A stretch of 64,000 nt of DNA, taken from positions 41,542 through 105,541 of the forward strand of contig QBMK01000012.1 in assembly GCA_003249035.1 (NCBI GenBank), read 5' to 3'. A program made the translations under genes and the position numbers. The number at the start of each line of letters is the position of its first letter. The first letter of the stretch is position 1. The notes under the pieces were generated by a model. That model saw only the letters and a program-made list of their open reading frames with translations, had not been told where the DNA came from and ran no database searches. This DNA comes from Pseudanabaena sp. Lineage in GTDB: Bacteria > Cyanobacteriota > Cyanobacteriia > Pseudanabaenales > Pseudanabaenaceae. Positions 26,303 to 34,086 of the stretch are shown here, in pieces.

Positions 26303-26705
26303 AAGGAACACAATTCACACCCAAACCACGCATTTGCCGAATATGCTCATCTAGCGCTACTACAGTAGGTACATTTAAGCGCTGAGACATCACCAACAGC
26401 GAGCAATCTGTATAACTCCAAGCCTTGTCATCATAACGACAAAATGCTTCCCATGTGGCGATATCATCCGCTTCTGATAAAGCGACATAACGATGTTCTT
26501 GGCGTAATAGTCGCCCAACAGCAATAGAATCTCGAATTGAAATCTTGACTCGGAGCCAAGTGACCGTCTCATCAAAAACTGTTGAGAGAATTACCCATTT
26601 TGAATCAGGATTGGATAAGAAATAGTTTTTTACGGATAAGTGGTGCTTTTCGGAGCCAACAAAAAAAGCAATCAGTGCTGATGTATCAACTAGAACTTCT
26701 GCCAT
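26301..26705 (-). CDS. PIN-domain ribonuclease toxin (VapC type)
   Basis: 134 residues. AEVLVDTSALIAFFVGSEKH gives the first catalytic Asp; a conserved Glu lies in STVFDETVTWLR; the third acidic cluster is WSYTDCSLLVMSQRLNV with Asp, and VVALDEHIRQM supplies the last. All four acidic positions of an active PIN nuclease are kept, so this toxin looks functional. Its start overlaps the antitoxin end at 26705. The stop lies at the border of repeat R2. Confidence 0.88.
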   Translation of the reverse strand: MAEVLVDTSALIAFFVGSEKHHLSVKNYFLSNPDSKWVILSTVFDETVTWLRVKISIRDSIAVGRLLRQEHRYVALSEADDIATWEAFCRYDDKAWSYTDCSLLVMSQRLNVPTVVALDEHIRQMRGLGVNCVP

Positions 26706-26959
26706 TACAGATTGCCATAAAGAACATCATCAATACTCTCAGCATAGTTAGTAACCACATCTAGATCGGTATGAATCGGTGTATCCAGATTATTCTTAAC
26801 TTGTAATCCGCCGCAAAGTTGCCAAGTTTGGGTATGAACTAATGAAACTTCCTGATGTATATATTTTTGAATTGCTTGCATGACAAATTCCTGTACAGAA
26901 AAACCTGTTCGATTTGCCTGTAGTGCAACTTCATCGGATACTTCAATAGTAACTTGCAT
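26705..26959 (-). CDS. Antitoxin of the VapC pair
   Basis: 84 residues. The N-terminus QVTIEVSDEVALQANRTGFS then VQEFVMQAIQKYIHQ fits a small ribbon-helix or helix-type DNA-binding antitoxin; the C-terminal half (LDTPIHTDLDVVTNYAESID) is acidic and probably wraps the toxin. Directly upstream of and overlapping vapC by one base. Repression of its own promoter is expected from the family. Confidence 0.75.
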   Translation of the reverse strand: MQVTIEVSDEVALQANRTGFSVQEFVMQAIQKYIHQEVSLVHTQTWQLCGGLQVKNNLDTPIHTDLDVVTNYAESIDDVLYGNL

Positions 26960-27019
26960 TGCTTATGAACATTAACTATAGATTGAAAAGCTTATATGCT
27001 CTGATTTTATCTTAAAAAA

Positions 27020-27116
27020 TGCGATCGCCTAATAAATCGAAATATCTCCCCGTCTAAAGTTTGGCTTTGGCTGCGTCCTTTAGCTGCGTCATAGTCATCA
27101 TGAATGGGTGATCGCT
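27020..27116. repeat. TA-island repeat R3, with internal duplication
   Basis: GCGATCGCCTAATAAATCGA, CCCCGTCTAAAGTTTGGC, then GGCTGCGTC followed by a second TAGCTGCGTC and ATAGTCATCATG. The second GCTGCGTC is an 18-bp-scale duplication inside the element. It cuts off the DUF5615 gene. Confidence 0.8.
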
Positions 27117-27148
27117 GGTGATAAATGGGCATCAATCCAGATGGTCAT
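27098..27148 (-). pseudogene. DUF5615 (PIN-like) toxin, truncated to its first 16 residues
   Basis: ATG at 27148 overlaps the DUF433 stop (ATGA). The product is TIWIDAHLSPAITHS and then TGA; T-I-W-I-D-A-H-L-S-P-A-I is the invariant start of DUF5615 toxins, with the catalytic Asp. Repeat R3 begins exactly where the similarity ends. The toxin has therefore been lost while its antitoxin stays. Confidence 0.8.
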
Positions 27149-27369
27149 GCAACTAATACGGGATGATTGAGTTTACGTGATGCATAGCCTAGTGCTGCTT
27201 TTAGGTCATCTCTTTCGAGATCGGGCATTTCTTCTAAAATCTCTTCGGCACTGAGTCCAGCTACAAATAAGTCGAGAATATCTGAGACGTGAATTCTCAT
27301 GCCCCGAATGCATGGACGACCGCCGCATTGTCTAGGGTTGATTGTGATTCTTTTCAGTAATTCTGGCAT
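27145..27369 (-). CDS. DUF433 family antitoxin
   Basis: 74 residues. LKRITINPRQCGGRPCIRGM then RIHVSDILDLFVAGLSAEEI is the typical DUF433 winged-helix-like fold, and DLERDDLKAALGYASRK its end. DUF433 proteins pair with DUF5615 toxins, in the order seen here. Intact frame; partner truncated. Confidence 0.88.
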   Translation of the reverse strand: MPELLKRITINPRQCGGRPCIRGMRIHVSDILDLFVAGLSAEEILEEMPDLERDDLKAALGYASRKLNHPVLVA

Positions 27370-27608
27370 TTGATTTAGTTCCCTAATACTTTGTTCTAGT
27401 ATTAATGAGTTGTATGGTATTGCATCAGGTCGATGAGCTATTCAAAAAGTAGAGATAAATTTACGTTTACTTTAGTTGTCTGCATAGTAGTAAGGCATTT
27501 ATCGACATATAAATTCCTGAGGTCGGGCTATCAACTTAAAGGTTATTTCCCTTATAGCTAGGCAGCGTCATTAGCATTTACACATTTCACGTCCAATGGA
27601 ATGATGAT
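27370..27608. other. 239-bp spacer
   Basis: No gene or clear repeat seen. Upstream region of the DUF433 gene. Confidence 0.4.
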
Positions 27609-28193
27609 TTATGAGCATATTTGTCTTAAGTATTCTAAAGCGAATAGTGGCGAATTGGGTCTGCTAAGAAATGATGACATGTGAAAAGACTCTACATTTG
27701 GGGTGTCCTGTATATAACCTCGAAGCTCACGCATTATTGGCAACCAGTATGGATTTCTTTCCATAACGAGAGCTGAATACTGTGTAGGCATTCTCCTTCC
27801 AGTAGTTCCAAGATACTTTATATCTTTTTGAAATTTTGCAACCCAGTAAAGCTCTTGATTGGGAACAAAATGAAGATATTCTATATCTGACATTAACGAG
27901 TCTGTAAAGGGAATTAACCCACCAGTCATAAAACGACTCTCAACATTAGGATAAAACATTATTTCCCTGAGGATACCTATATCCCTTTTGATATCATTAA
28001 TCATGGTTTCTATCTCATGACCATATCGGAAAATATTTACAGATGGATTGTTTTTTAGAACAGCCGCTTTGCAATATGCTTCAAGACAATGACCTACTAT
28101 AAATAGTGTTGGGATAGGCATATTTGAAATAGTACATGCGTAAGAAATAAGCCATTGATCGCCTAAATCCCTAAATTCATGATGCGTTGCCAT
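27609..28193 (-). CDS. Hypothetical protein, possibly HEPN-like
   Basis: 194 residues, mostly helical, cytosolic. The segment PTLFIVGHCLEAYCKAAVLK near residues 28-47 resembles the first long helix of HEPN-domain proteins, but the R-x4-6-H catalytic motif is not evident (the nearest candidate is RYGHEIETM). No named family recognised. It lies inside the toxin-antitoxin island and has no partner gene in the usual place. Function unknown. Confidence 0.55.
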   Translation of the reverse strand: MATHHEFRDLGDQWLISYACTISNMPIPTLFIVGHCLEAYCKAAVLKNNPSVNIFRYGHEIETMINDIKRDIGILREIMFYPNVESRFMTGGLIPFTDSLMSDIEYLHFVPNQELYWVAKFQKDIKYLGTTGRRMPTQYSALVMERNPYWLPIMRELRGYIQDTPNVESFHMSSFLSRPNSPLFALEYLRQICS

Positions 28194-28400
28194 TGAATCT
28201 CCGAATTAATTTAATTGTTATTTATCTTTTTCTACAGTTCGTTGGAACCTACTAATTGCTTGCATAGCTTTATATTTGCTGCTTTTGCATACATTCTAAA
28301 CTAAGTCTAACAATCTAGCTCCGCCAGAGTAATTTAGCCGATCGCCTTATCTACTGAGTTTTGCTAAACTAGAAACAACTTAAGCGTGAGTAAAGACACA

Positions 28401-28625
28401 ATGACCACCTTAGAAATCGCGATCGCCAAAATCAAAAGTTTACCTGCCGAACAGCACAACGAAGTAATTAGATTTATTGAATTCTTAGAATTCAAAGTCA
28501 GCAAACCTAATGATAGCCAAGAAAAGATAAAAACTGAAGAGAAAGAGATTTCTTTTGCTGAAGCTGCTAAAGACTATATCGGTTGTTTAGATAGCAATCT
28601 AGAAGACTTATCTTATAACCCTTAA
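28401..28625 (+). CDS. DUF2281-like antitoxin
   Basis: 74 residues from the ATG at 28401; a GTG at 28386 in frame is possible. TTLEIAIAKIKSLPAEQHNE followed by VIRFIEFLEFKV is the DUF2281 helix pair; the remainder is acidic (EEKEISFAEAAKDYIGCLD). It precedes a PIN toxin by 23 bp, in the order of a type II pair. Confidence 0.75.
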   Translation: MTTLEIAIAKIKSLPAEQHNEVIRFIEFLEFKVSKPNDSQEKIKTEEKEISFAEAAKDYIGCLDSNLEDLSYNP

Positions 28626-28648
28626 TATATGGAAGGATTTGGCAGATA

Positions 28649-29074
28649 ATGCAAAAAAACGTCATTCTCGATACAGGGGTTTTAGTAGCATTTCTGATGC
28701 CTAGCGATAAACACCATCATTGGGCTGTGTCGTCATTGCAAGCGGCTAAATATCCTGTCTTAACCTGTGAGGCAGTTGTAACTGAAGCCTGTTTTTTATT
28801 ACAAAGAATCCCATCAGGGCGAGAAAAAGTTTTGCAATTGGTCAAGCAAGGATACATTCAAATCCTTTTTTGTCTGAGTGATGAAATTGAACAAATCGAA
28901 ACCCTAATGCAGCGTTATCAATCAGTACCAATTTCTCTAGCAGATGCTTGCCTAGTCAGGATGTCAGAAACTTATAACCAGACTTCGATTTTGACGTTGG
29001 ACAGTGATTTTAGAATTTACAGAAAGAATCGCAATCAAGAAATTCCCGTAATCATGTCTGAATTGGATAGATAA
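28649..29074 (+). CDS. PIN-domain ribonuclease toxin
   Basis: 141 residues. NVILDTGVLVAFLMPSDKHH (first Asp), VTEACFLLQRI (Glu), ISLADACLVRMSETYN (Asp) and ILTLDSDFRIYRK (Asp) retain the PIN active site. An apparently complete pair with the DUF2281-like gene upstream. Targets unknown; family members cut tRNA or mRNA. Confidence 0.88.
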   Translation: MQKNVILDTGVLVAFLMPSDKHHHWAVSSLQAAKYPVLTCEAVVTEACFLLQRIPSGREKVLQLVKQGYIQILFCLSDEIEQIETLMQRYQSVPISLADACLVRMSETYNQTSILTLDSDFRIYRKNRNQEIPVIMSELDR

Positions 29075-29128
29075 TTGAGCGATCGCCTTGCCAAATCGTG
29101 ATGATAGACATAGGCGATCGCATACAAT

Positions 29129-31432
29129 CTATGGCTTCTGTTCAGGGAACATACACTTATCAGAATCACAACCCGCAGGGCCCGCCTCCATCAACTCACC
29201 CGAATCATAACGCAGCAAACTCGCGTAAAAATCATCAGACTTGCGACGTACTAGCACCTCAGCACTGAGCTTCTCATAGGTAGCCTTATCGATTGGCTCA
29301 AAAGGCAACCGAGGGAAAGTTTGCAGGTCATCAAAACGCGCCAACAGCGCCGCCGAGATATAACCCTCATCATCACGAATCGCTTCGTAAATCTTCTTCC
29401 CTAAAGGCTCGATTTCATGCTCTCGTAACTCCAACGTTGCCGAAGTATTATGACGGGTGTAATGCTTCTGCACCTGCATATAGAAATCAAACTGCGCCAT
29501 CACATCGAACTTACTGATGTCTACCTTGTCCGCACCGTCAAGGTCAGCCCAAGACACGCTCACAGGAATCTCCACCAACCATTCCGTACATCTTGGATCG
29601 AAAGGATCATTCAACAATTGTCCATTCTCATCCTTATCCGATTGCGAAGGAATGATGCTATAGCCATAGTCCATGCAAGCCCGTGCCACAGGATCTTCCT
29701 TACGGAAAGTAATCCGACGGATAAAGCGCTGTGCCTTCGGTGGATGCCAGCCTGGGGAAGCACCAGTGAGTAAGGATTTTGTCCCCGCAGGTTGTGTTGT
29801 CGTGCAACGATTCGGGCGGCGTAAACCATGTGAATCGCAATATTTCCAAACCGTCTGATGCACGATTTCACGCCAGCGATTGAGATAATTGGCTTCCTTC
29901 TCTTTGAAGTCTAGCCCCTGCACAGTGTCAGGACGACCCGCCTCAAACCAGCGCAACCATTCCACACCAAAGGCATGAACGAAGAAGTCAAATAGTCCTG
30001 TGAAGGATACACCGACAATCGGATCGATATCACGGCTAAATTGATAGCGCTTCTCGATGAATTGATGATTAAGAAGTGACGCAACTGATAAAGCACCTGC
30101 TTTAAATGCTGCTTCCTGTTCTTTTTCATCTTTAGGATTAATCAGATTAAGATGCACTTCAGAGAGATTGCAATGGAAATCTGCTCCCAAAATTTCACCG
30201 CAGGGATTCAGAGCATAGCGCTGTAACCTATGCTCTAGCTCATGTTCAGAGACTTCAGGCTGCTGCGATCGCAACCATTCTTTTCCTTCTCCTTTCACAT
30301 AAGCTGCAAGGAAATCACGCTTGAGTTCGGGAGTTGTGATCAAGTCCGCATTAGAACGTGCGATCGCCTCACCCGCCCATTGAATTGCACCTTCACCCGA
30401 ATAATATTGTTTGCGAACAGCATCAACACATTCCTGCTCGGTCGGTTTGCGATGGAATACACGAGTATGATTTGCCATTCTCAACGCATCACGCTCAGGA
30501 TCGATTCGCCAGTTACCCGCTTCATCCTGCTGCCAGAGATTATCCTTAGCGACAGAGCCGAGAGCATCTTCTGAAGAGAATTGTCTCATACCCGCGCTGC
30601 GACGGATGTTCCCAGCCACGATACAAACTGCAGCTTCATCGATGAGGATACAGCACTCGACCGAAGTGAGTTGACGACCGATCGCCTTGTTTAAAACATT
30701 GGCGCAGCGATCGTAAAGCGTAGGCAACTTAACAGGATTTGCCATGCCACCAAAACCTTTGAGGGCTTCACCACTGGGGCGCACATCGCTGATATCAACA
30801 GTGACTTGGACAGGCTTAGCTGCGTCAAACTGCTCATTGCTGCATAGTTCAAGTAGCGATTGATAGGACTTGACCCAACCTTGACGACTATCACCAACGA
30901 AGAACTTGACAGCATTGTTGGCATAGTCAAATTCGACTTCGGTATTGTGGCGGCGATCGCTAACAGGTGTTGCACCGATCGCACCGATCACATTTACTTG
31001 CAACTGGTTACGGACTAAAGGCAATTGGCTAATGTAATGCGGCTCCAATACGCCACCAGTACCAGATCCTTGCATGGCGAGATCCATCATCAAGCCAAAA
31101 GAGCGCCAGTCAATCACATTGGTGCTAGTGCAGTTATAAGAGCCAGAGAAATTTTCGGGACGATCGACCCATTCCGTACCACCAACCCACAGCCAACGCC
31201 CAGAGGTGAGTGCTTTAAGCTGTTTCTGCATTTTGTCGATCAGGTCAGCTTGTTCTTTGGTCAGCTTACCTAGCGTCTTTAAACCAGTAAGTGTGCGATC
31301 GCATACTTCAGCCCAGCTTTCGCGCTTGTTATTATATTTGCGGCTATATGTCCTGAAAAAGACAGGGTAAGCAGCAGGAGCGCTTTCGGGGAATCTAACC
31401 TCTTTGGAGAGGAGTATAAGTTCTTGCACCAT
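29129..31432 (-). CDS. nrdJ: Adenosylcobalamin-dependent (class II) ribonucleoside-triphosphate reductase
   Basis: 767 residues, close to the Lactobacillus-type monomeric enzyme. It reduces NTPs to dNTPs with a thiyl radical generated from coenzyme B12, in the cytoplasm and without oxygen dependence. Seen: SGSYNCTSTNVIDW with a redox Cys, GSGTGGVLEPHYISQLPLVR, the active-site loop YALNPCGEILGADFHCNLSE (thiyl Cys and Glu), CTTTQPAGTKSLLTG, and the C-terminal relay pair GCDSDKC. No intein. No B12 riboswitch visible upstream. Links to cobT and cobU in this window. ATG at 31432. Confidence 0.95.
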   Translation of the reverse strand: MVQELILLSKEVRFPESAPAAYPVFFRTYSRKYNNKRESWAEVCDRTLTGLKTLGKLTKEQADLIDKMQKQLKALTSGRWLWVGGTEWVDRPENFSGSYNCTSTNVIDWRSFGLMMDLAMQGSGTGGVLEPHYISQLPLVRNQLQVNVIGAIGATPVSDRRHNTEVEFDYANNAVKFFVGDSRQGWVKSYQSLLELCSNEQFDAAKPVQVTVDISDVRPSGEALKGFGGMANPVKLPTLYDRCANVLNKAIGRQLTSVECCILIDEAAVCIVAGNIRRSAGMRQFSSEDALGSVAKDNLWQQDEAGNWRIDPERDALRMANHTRVFHRKPTEQECVDAVRKQYYSGEGAIQWAGEAIARSNADLITTPELKRDFLAAYVKGEGKEWLRSQQPEVSEHELEHRLQRYALNPCGEILGADFHCNLSEVHLNLINPKDEKEQEAAFKAGALSVASLLNHQFIEKRYQFSRDIDPIVGVSFTGLFDFFVHAFGVEWLRWFEAGRPDTVQGLDFKEKEANYLNRWREIVHQTVWKYCDSHGLRRPNRCTTTQPAGTKSLLTGASPGWHPPKAQRFIRRITFRKEDPVARACMDYGYSIIPSQSDKDENGQLLNDPFDPRCTEWLVEIPVSVSWADLDGADKVDISKFDVMAQFDFYMQVQKHYTRHNTSATLELREHEIEPLGKKIYEAIRDDEGYISAALLARFDDLQTFPRLPFEPIDKATYEKLSAEVLVRRKSDDFYASLLRYDSGELMEAGPAGCDSDKCMFPEQKP

Positions 31433-31716
31433 AAAAATGCTTTTGTTTTAACGTTGAGTCAGGATAATACCTTAACTCACATTTAGTGTCAAAAGTTAAA
31501 CGGAAATTATTTTTTACACTATTAGTAGATTTCCTGTTTCTTTTTGAGACTTTGTCAAACCAGTATTAGCAGGTAGCCTATCGGAGCGTAGCTATCTATT
31601 AACTACCTCTTTGTATAGGTAACGCCAATGATCCAAGCATACCTTTAGCTAGATTAATATTTTGAAATACTTTGTTATATTTCTTTACATAAGGAATTCA
31701 CACACAGGACAAAGCA
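31433..31716. other. 284-bp divergent promoter region of nrdJ and the hli gene
   Basis: AT-rich; contains no gene. I looked for a B12 riboswitch and did not find its conserved boxes. An imperfect repeat TAGCCTATCGGAGCGTAGCT may form a small hairpin. Confidence 0.4.
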
Positions 31717-31926
31717 ATGAGTAACAGCTATAGAGTTGATGATCGCGGTGTATTAAACAATTTCGCAGTTGAACCAAAGATGTATGTGGAAGAAACCCAA
31801 AAGGCTGGTTTTACTCCTTATGCTGAATTGTTGAACGGCAGATTGGCGATGATTGGTTTTGTATCTTTGCTAATACTTGAATTTTCTTCAGGGCATGGTT
31901 TGATTTGGTGGCTTGCTAACGTATAA
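31717..31926 (+). CDS. High-light-inducible (Hli/Scp) chlorophyll-binding protein
   Basis: 69 residues with one thylakoid membrane helix carrying the chlorophyll-binding signature ELLNGRLAMIGFVSLLILE (E, N-G-R and A-M-I-G-F intact), preceded by a hydrophilic N-terminus (FAVEPKMYVEETQKAGF). Hli proteins bind chlorophyll and carotenoid and protect photosystem assembly under light stress. A terminator follows at 31980. Expression is typically induced by high light; I did not locate an HLR1 box with confidence. Confidence 0.93.
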   Translation: MSNSYRVDDRGVLNNFAVEPKMYVEETQKAGFTPYAELLNGRLAMIGFVSLLILEFSSGHGLIWWLANV

Positions 31927-31979
31927 GCCCTAGCCGTTTCCAATCAAAATGTTTGAGACAAAATGTAAAATGATTATTT

Positions 31980-32006
31980 GACCCTACCAAAAGGTAGGGT
32001 TTTTTA
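31980..32006 (+). terminator. Terminator after the hli gene
   Basis: GACCCTACC, loop AAAA, GGTAGGGT and a T run. Confidence 0.92.
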
Positions 32007-32049
32007 TTGGGAACTGATATGGCATGAGCTACGAAGAATATTGTCGCCA

Positions 32050-32514
32050 CTATCTTTTGGCTGCGATCGCTGCGACTAATAAGCGATCGCAGATTTGCTG
32101 TAAAGTTCTCGCCTCATCATCTGATATATGCGTAGCAAAATATTCTGCAATCCCATCAGAATAGACTAACCACATTTTTTGCTGCATCGATAAACCTGAT
32201 TCAGTCAAGACTGCATAAGTTCCTCGCCGATCGCTAGGACAAGATTTGCGATAGAGTAAATCTGCTTTTTCTAGGCGATCGACTAAGCGGGTCAGATTGC
32301 TGCGACTCAATAGAACTCTTTCGGCTAACTCACTCAATCGTAAGGAGTAATCAGGAGCTTCTTTGAGCGTGAGCAAAACGTCGTACCACTCTAAAGGCGG
32401 CAGATCGGCTTGGGTCAGTTTGTGAGCAATGAGATCGAGCAGTCTGGTATGGACGGTCAAAAGCGATCGCCAAGCTGTATTTCGCAATGGGTCTAGAGCA
32501 GCATTATTTGACAT
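32050..32514 (-). CDS. MarR family transcriptional regulator
   Basis: 154 residues from the ATG at 32514; a longer frame would begin inside the operator palindrome. The winged helix is clear: LIAHKLTQADLPPLEWYDVL, LRLSELAERVLLSRSNLTRL (recognition helix) followed by VDRLEKADLLYRKSCPSDRRG (wing with the conserved D-R-R-G). Divergent from a glutathione S-transferase gene with a 34-bp perfect palindrome between; a repressor of itself and the GST that responds to an electrophile or oxidant is the natural reading. Confidence 0.9.
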   Translation of the reverse strand: MSNNAALDPLRNTAWRSLLTVHTRLLDLIAHKLTQADLPPLEWYDVLLTLKEAPDYSLRLSELAERVLLSRSNLTRLVDRLEKADLLYRKSCPSDRRGTYAVLTESGLSMQQKMWLVYSDGIAEYFATHISDDEARTLQQICDRLLVAAIAAKR

Positions 32515-32526
32515 GTTAACAGTATG

Positions 32527-32560
32527 AGCATAATTGATTGCAATTGCAATCAATTATGCT
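32527..32560. promoter_or_regulatory. 34-bp perfect palindrome, probable MarR operator
   Basis: Centre TTGCAATTGCAA flanked by symmetric GAT/ATC and ATAATT/AATTAT, all 34 bases symmetric. It starts 13 bp upstream of the regulator's ATG, where a MarR dimer would block transcription. Confidence 0.8.
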
Positions 32561-32562
32561 AA

Positions 32563-32611
32563 ATTGAATATAGTTGTAATTGCAATGAATGTAAATGCAA
32601 CTATATTCAAT
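32563..32611. promoter_or_regulatory. Second inverted repeat in the MarR-GST spacer
   Basis: ATTGAATATAGTTG at 32563-32576 pairs with CAACTATATTCAAT at 32598-32611; between them stands TAATTGCA, sharing ATTGCA with the first palindrome. It ends 15 bp before the GST start, so it may be a second operator covering that promoter. Confidence 0.7.
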
Positions 32612-32625
32612 CATTAAATAACACC

Positions 32626-33300
32626 ATGCGAGTTGCCATGCTGCCTAAACTCAAACTAATTAGCCATATTCTTTGTCCCTATGTACAGAGATCGCTAATC
32701 ACTGTCATTGAAAAGCAAATACCTTGCGATCGCGAATATATTGACCTTGCCAATAAACCAGACTGGTTTTTGAAAATTTCGCCACTAGGAAAAGTTCCAC
32801 TTCTGCTAGTGGATGGCGAAGTTCTCTTTGAATCAGCAGTGATTTGTGAATATCTCGATGAAATTACGCCTGATTCTCTACATCCATTAGATCCTCTGGA
32901 AAAGGCGAAACATCGCTCTTGGATTGAGTTTGGCTCAAATTTACTTGCTAAAATTGCCGGGTTCTATGCCGCTAAAGATGAAGAGTCTTTTGAAGCAAAA
33001 CGTTTGGATTTAATCGCAAACCTACAAATCCTTGAATCTCAATTAGATGCATCCCCATATTTTGCTGGAGAAAAATTTTCACTGATAGATGCCGTCTATG
33101 CGCCCATCTTTCGATATTTTGTTGCCTTCAATCGATATCAAGATTTTGGCTTTAGCGATCGCACTCCCAAAGTTAATGCTTGGAGTGAAGCTCTATTGCA
33201 AAGACCATCAGTTCAGAAAGCAGTAGCCGAAAATTATTACGATTTACTGGATGAGTTTCTCAAAAAGAGAAATAGTTTTTTAAGCGAGTTGATAAAATAG
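32626..33300 (+). CDS. Glutathione S-transferase family protein
   Basis: 224 residues (an internal ATG at 32638 is also possible). Thioredoxin-fold N-terminal domain: KLKLISHILCPYVQRSLITV with a Cys in the C-P-Y position, as in omega and lambda classes, then SPLGKVPLLLVDGEVLFESA (cis-Pro and the E-S glutathione contact) and VICEYLDE. The all-helical C-terminal domain follows, with FSLIDAVYAPIFRY. The Cys suggests thiol transferase or dehydroascorbate reductase activity rather than conjugation. Divergent from marR, probably its target. Confidence 0.9.
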   Translation: MRVAMLPKLKLISHILCPYVQRSLITVIEKQIPCDREYIDLANKPDWFLKISPLGKVPLLLVDGEVLFESAVICEYLDEITPDSLHPLDPLEKAKHRSWIEFGSNLLAKIAGFYAAKDEESFEAKRLDLIANLQILESQLDASPYFAGEKFSLIDAVYAPIFRYFVAFNRYQDFGFSDRTPKVNAWSEALLQRPSVQKAVAENYYDLLDEFLKKRNSFLSELIK

Positions 33301-33325
33301 GTTTCATTACTTTTGTGTTTACTTT

Positions 33326-33376
33326 AACCAGCAATAAAAGGGGCGATGTTAAGCGACGCCTCTTTTATTGCTGGTT
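33326..33376. terminator. Hairpin terminator after the GST gene
   Basis: AACCAGCAATAAAAG and CTTTTATTGCTGGTT with a GGGCG / CGCCT inner stem. 25 bp after the stop codon. Confidence 0.8.
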
Positions 33377-33583
33377 AGTTTAAGTGCAAGTTTGTTTGGC
33401 TCAAAACTTATCTTTCCGAGTGAGTTTCTTTGGCTGGTTAGGACAGATTCAATGTGTTCAATCTCTTGGCTAAGAGAGCGTTCGCTTTAAAACATCTAAT
33501 CATCAATATCGACTTGGCTTGTCTGAGTTAAAATGATTGCTGAATAGCCCATCTTATTACTAACAATTCTTCTAGGATTGCCC

Positions 33584-34042
33584 ATGTTACGTTATTACTT
33601 TTTATCTGGCGCGATCGCAATACCCCTCTCCCTGACAATTGCTCAACCCGCGATCGCCGATCCTGTTGGGCAACTGTTGGAAACTAGAGCTTGTCCAGAA
33701 TGCGAGTTGGGCGGAGCTAACCTTGCTGAGGCGAAACTTAATGGCGCAAATCTGAGCTTGGCAAAAATGCGGGGTGCTAACCTACAGAATGCAAGCTTGA
33801 TTGGTGCAAACCTGATAGGCGCTTATTTACAAGATGCCAATTTCCAAGGAGCAAATTTGCGCTGGGCAAACTTTACGAATGCAGCATTAGTGAATGTTGA
33901 TTTTAGAGAAGCGGACTTGAGGGGTGCAAAGTTTAACGCAGCATTATTCAAGAATGTTGATTCTCAAAAAAGTATTTTTTGTCGCACGATCATGACCGAC
34001 GGCAAGCTAAATAATCGCGATTGCCGATTGTCTGGCGATTAA
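33584..34042 (+). CDS. Exported pentapeptide-repeat protein
   Basis: 152 residues from the ATG at 33584, with AGGAT upstream (a TTG at 33578 is less likely). Signal peptide YYFLSGAIAIPLSLTIAQPA, cut near AIA-DP. The mature protein starts with the Cys pair TRACPECELGGANL, then runs of A-N-L-x-x five-residue repeats that fold as a right-handed square helix, ending with NKDCRLSG-like NNRDCRL. Same N-terminal plan as the larger protein at 39951. Role unknown; periplasm or thylakoid lumen likely. Its stop codon is inside a palindrome arm. Confidence 0.85.
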   Translation: MLRYYFLSGAIAIPLSLTIAQPAIADPVGQLLETRACPECELGGANLAEAKLNGANLSLAKMRGANLQNASLIGANLIGAYLQDANFQGANLRWANFTNAALVNVDFREADLRGAKFNAALFKNVDSQKSIFCRTIMTDGKLNNRDCRLSGD

Positions 34043-34086
34043 CCGTAAATGGTGGTACGGCATTGCATCGCCACCATTTACGGTTA
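34040..34086. terminator. Palindrome carrying both convergent stop codons
   Basis: TAACCGTAAATGGTGG (34040-34055) and CCACCATTTACGGTTA (34071-34086) are exact complements. The outer TAA of each arm is the stop codon of the pentapeptide gene (plus) and of the DUF6760 gene (minus). Confidence 0.9.

Noticed and set aside
31433..31716. Cobalamin riboswitch upstream of nrdJ
   Set aside because: Conserved B12-box bases not found on either strand.
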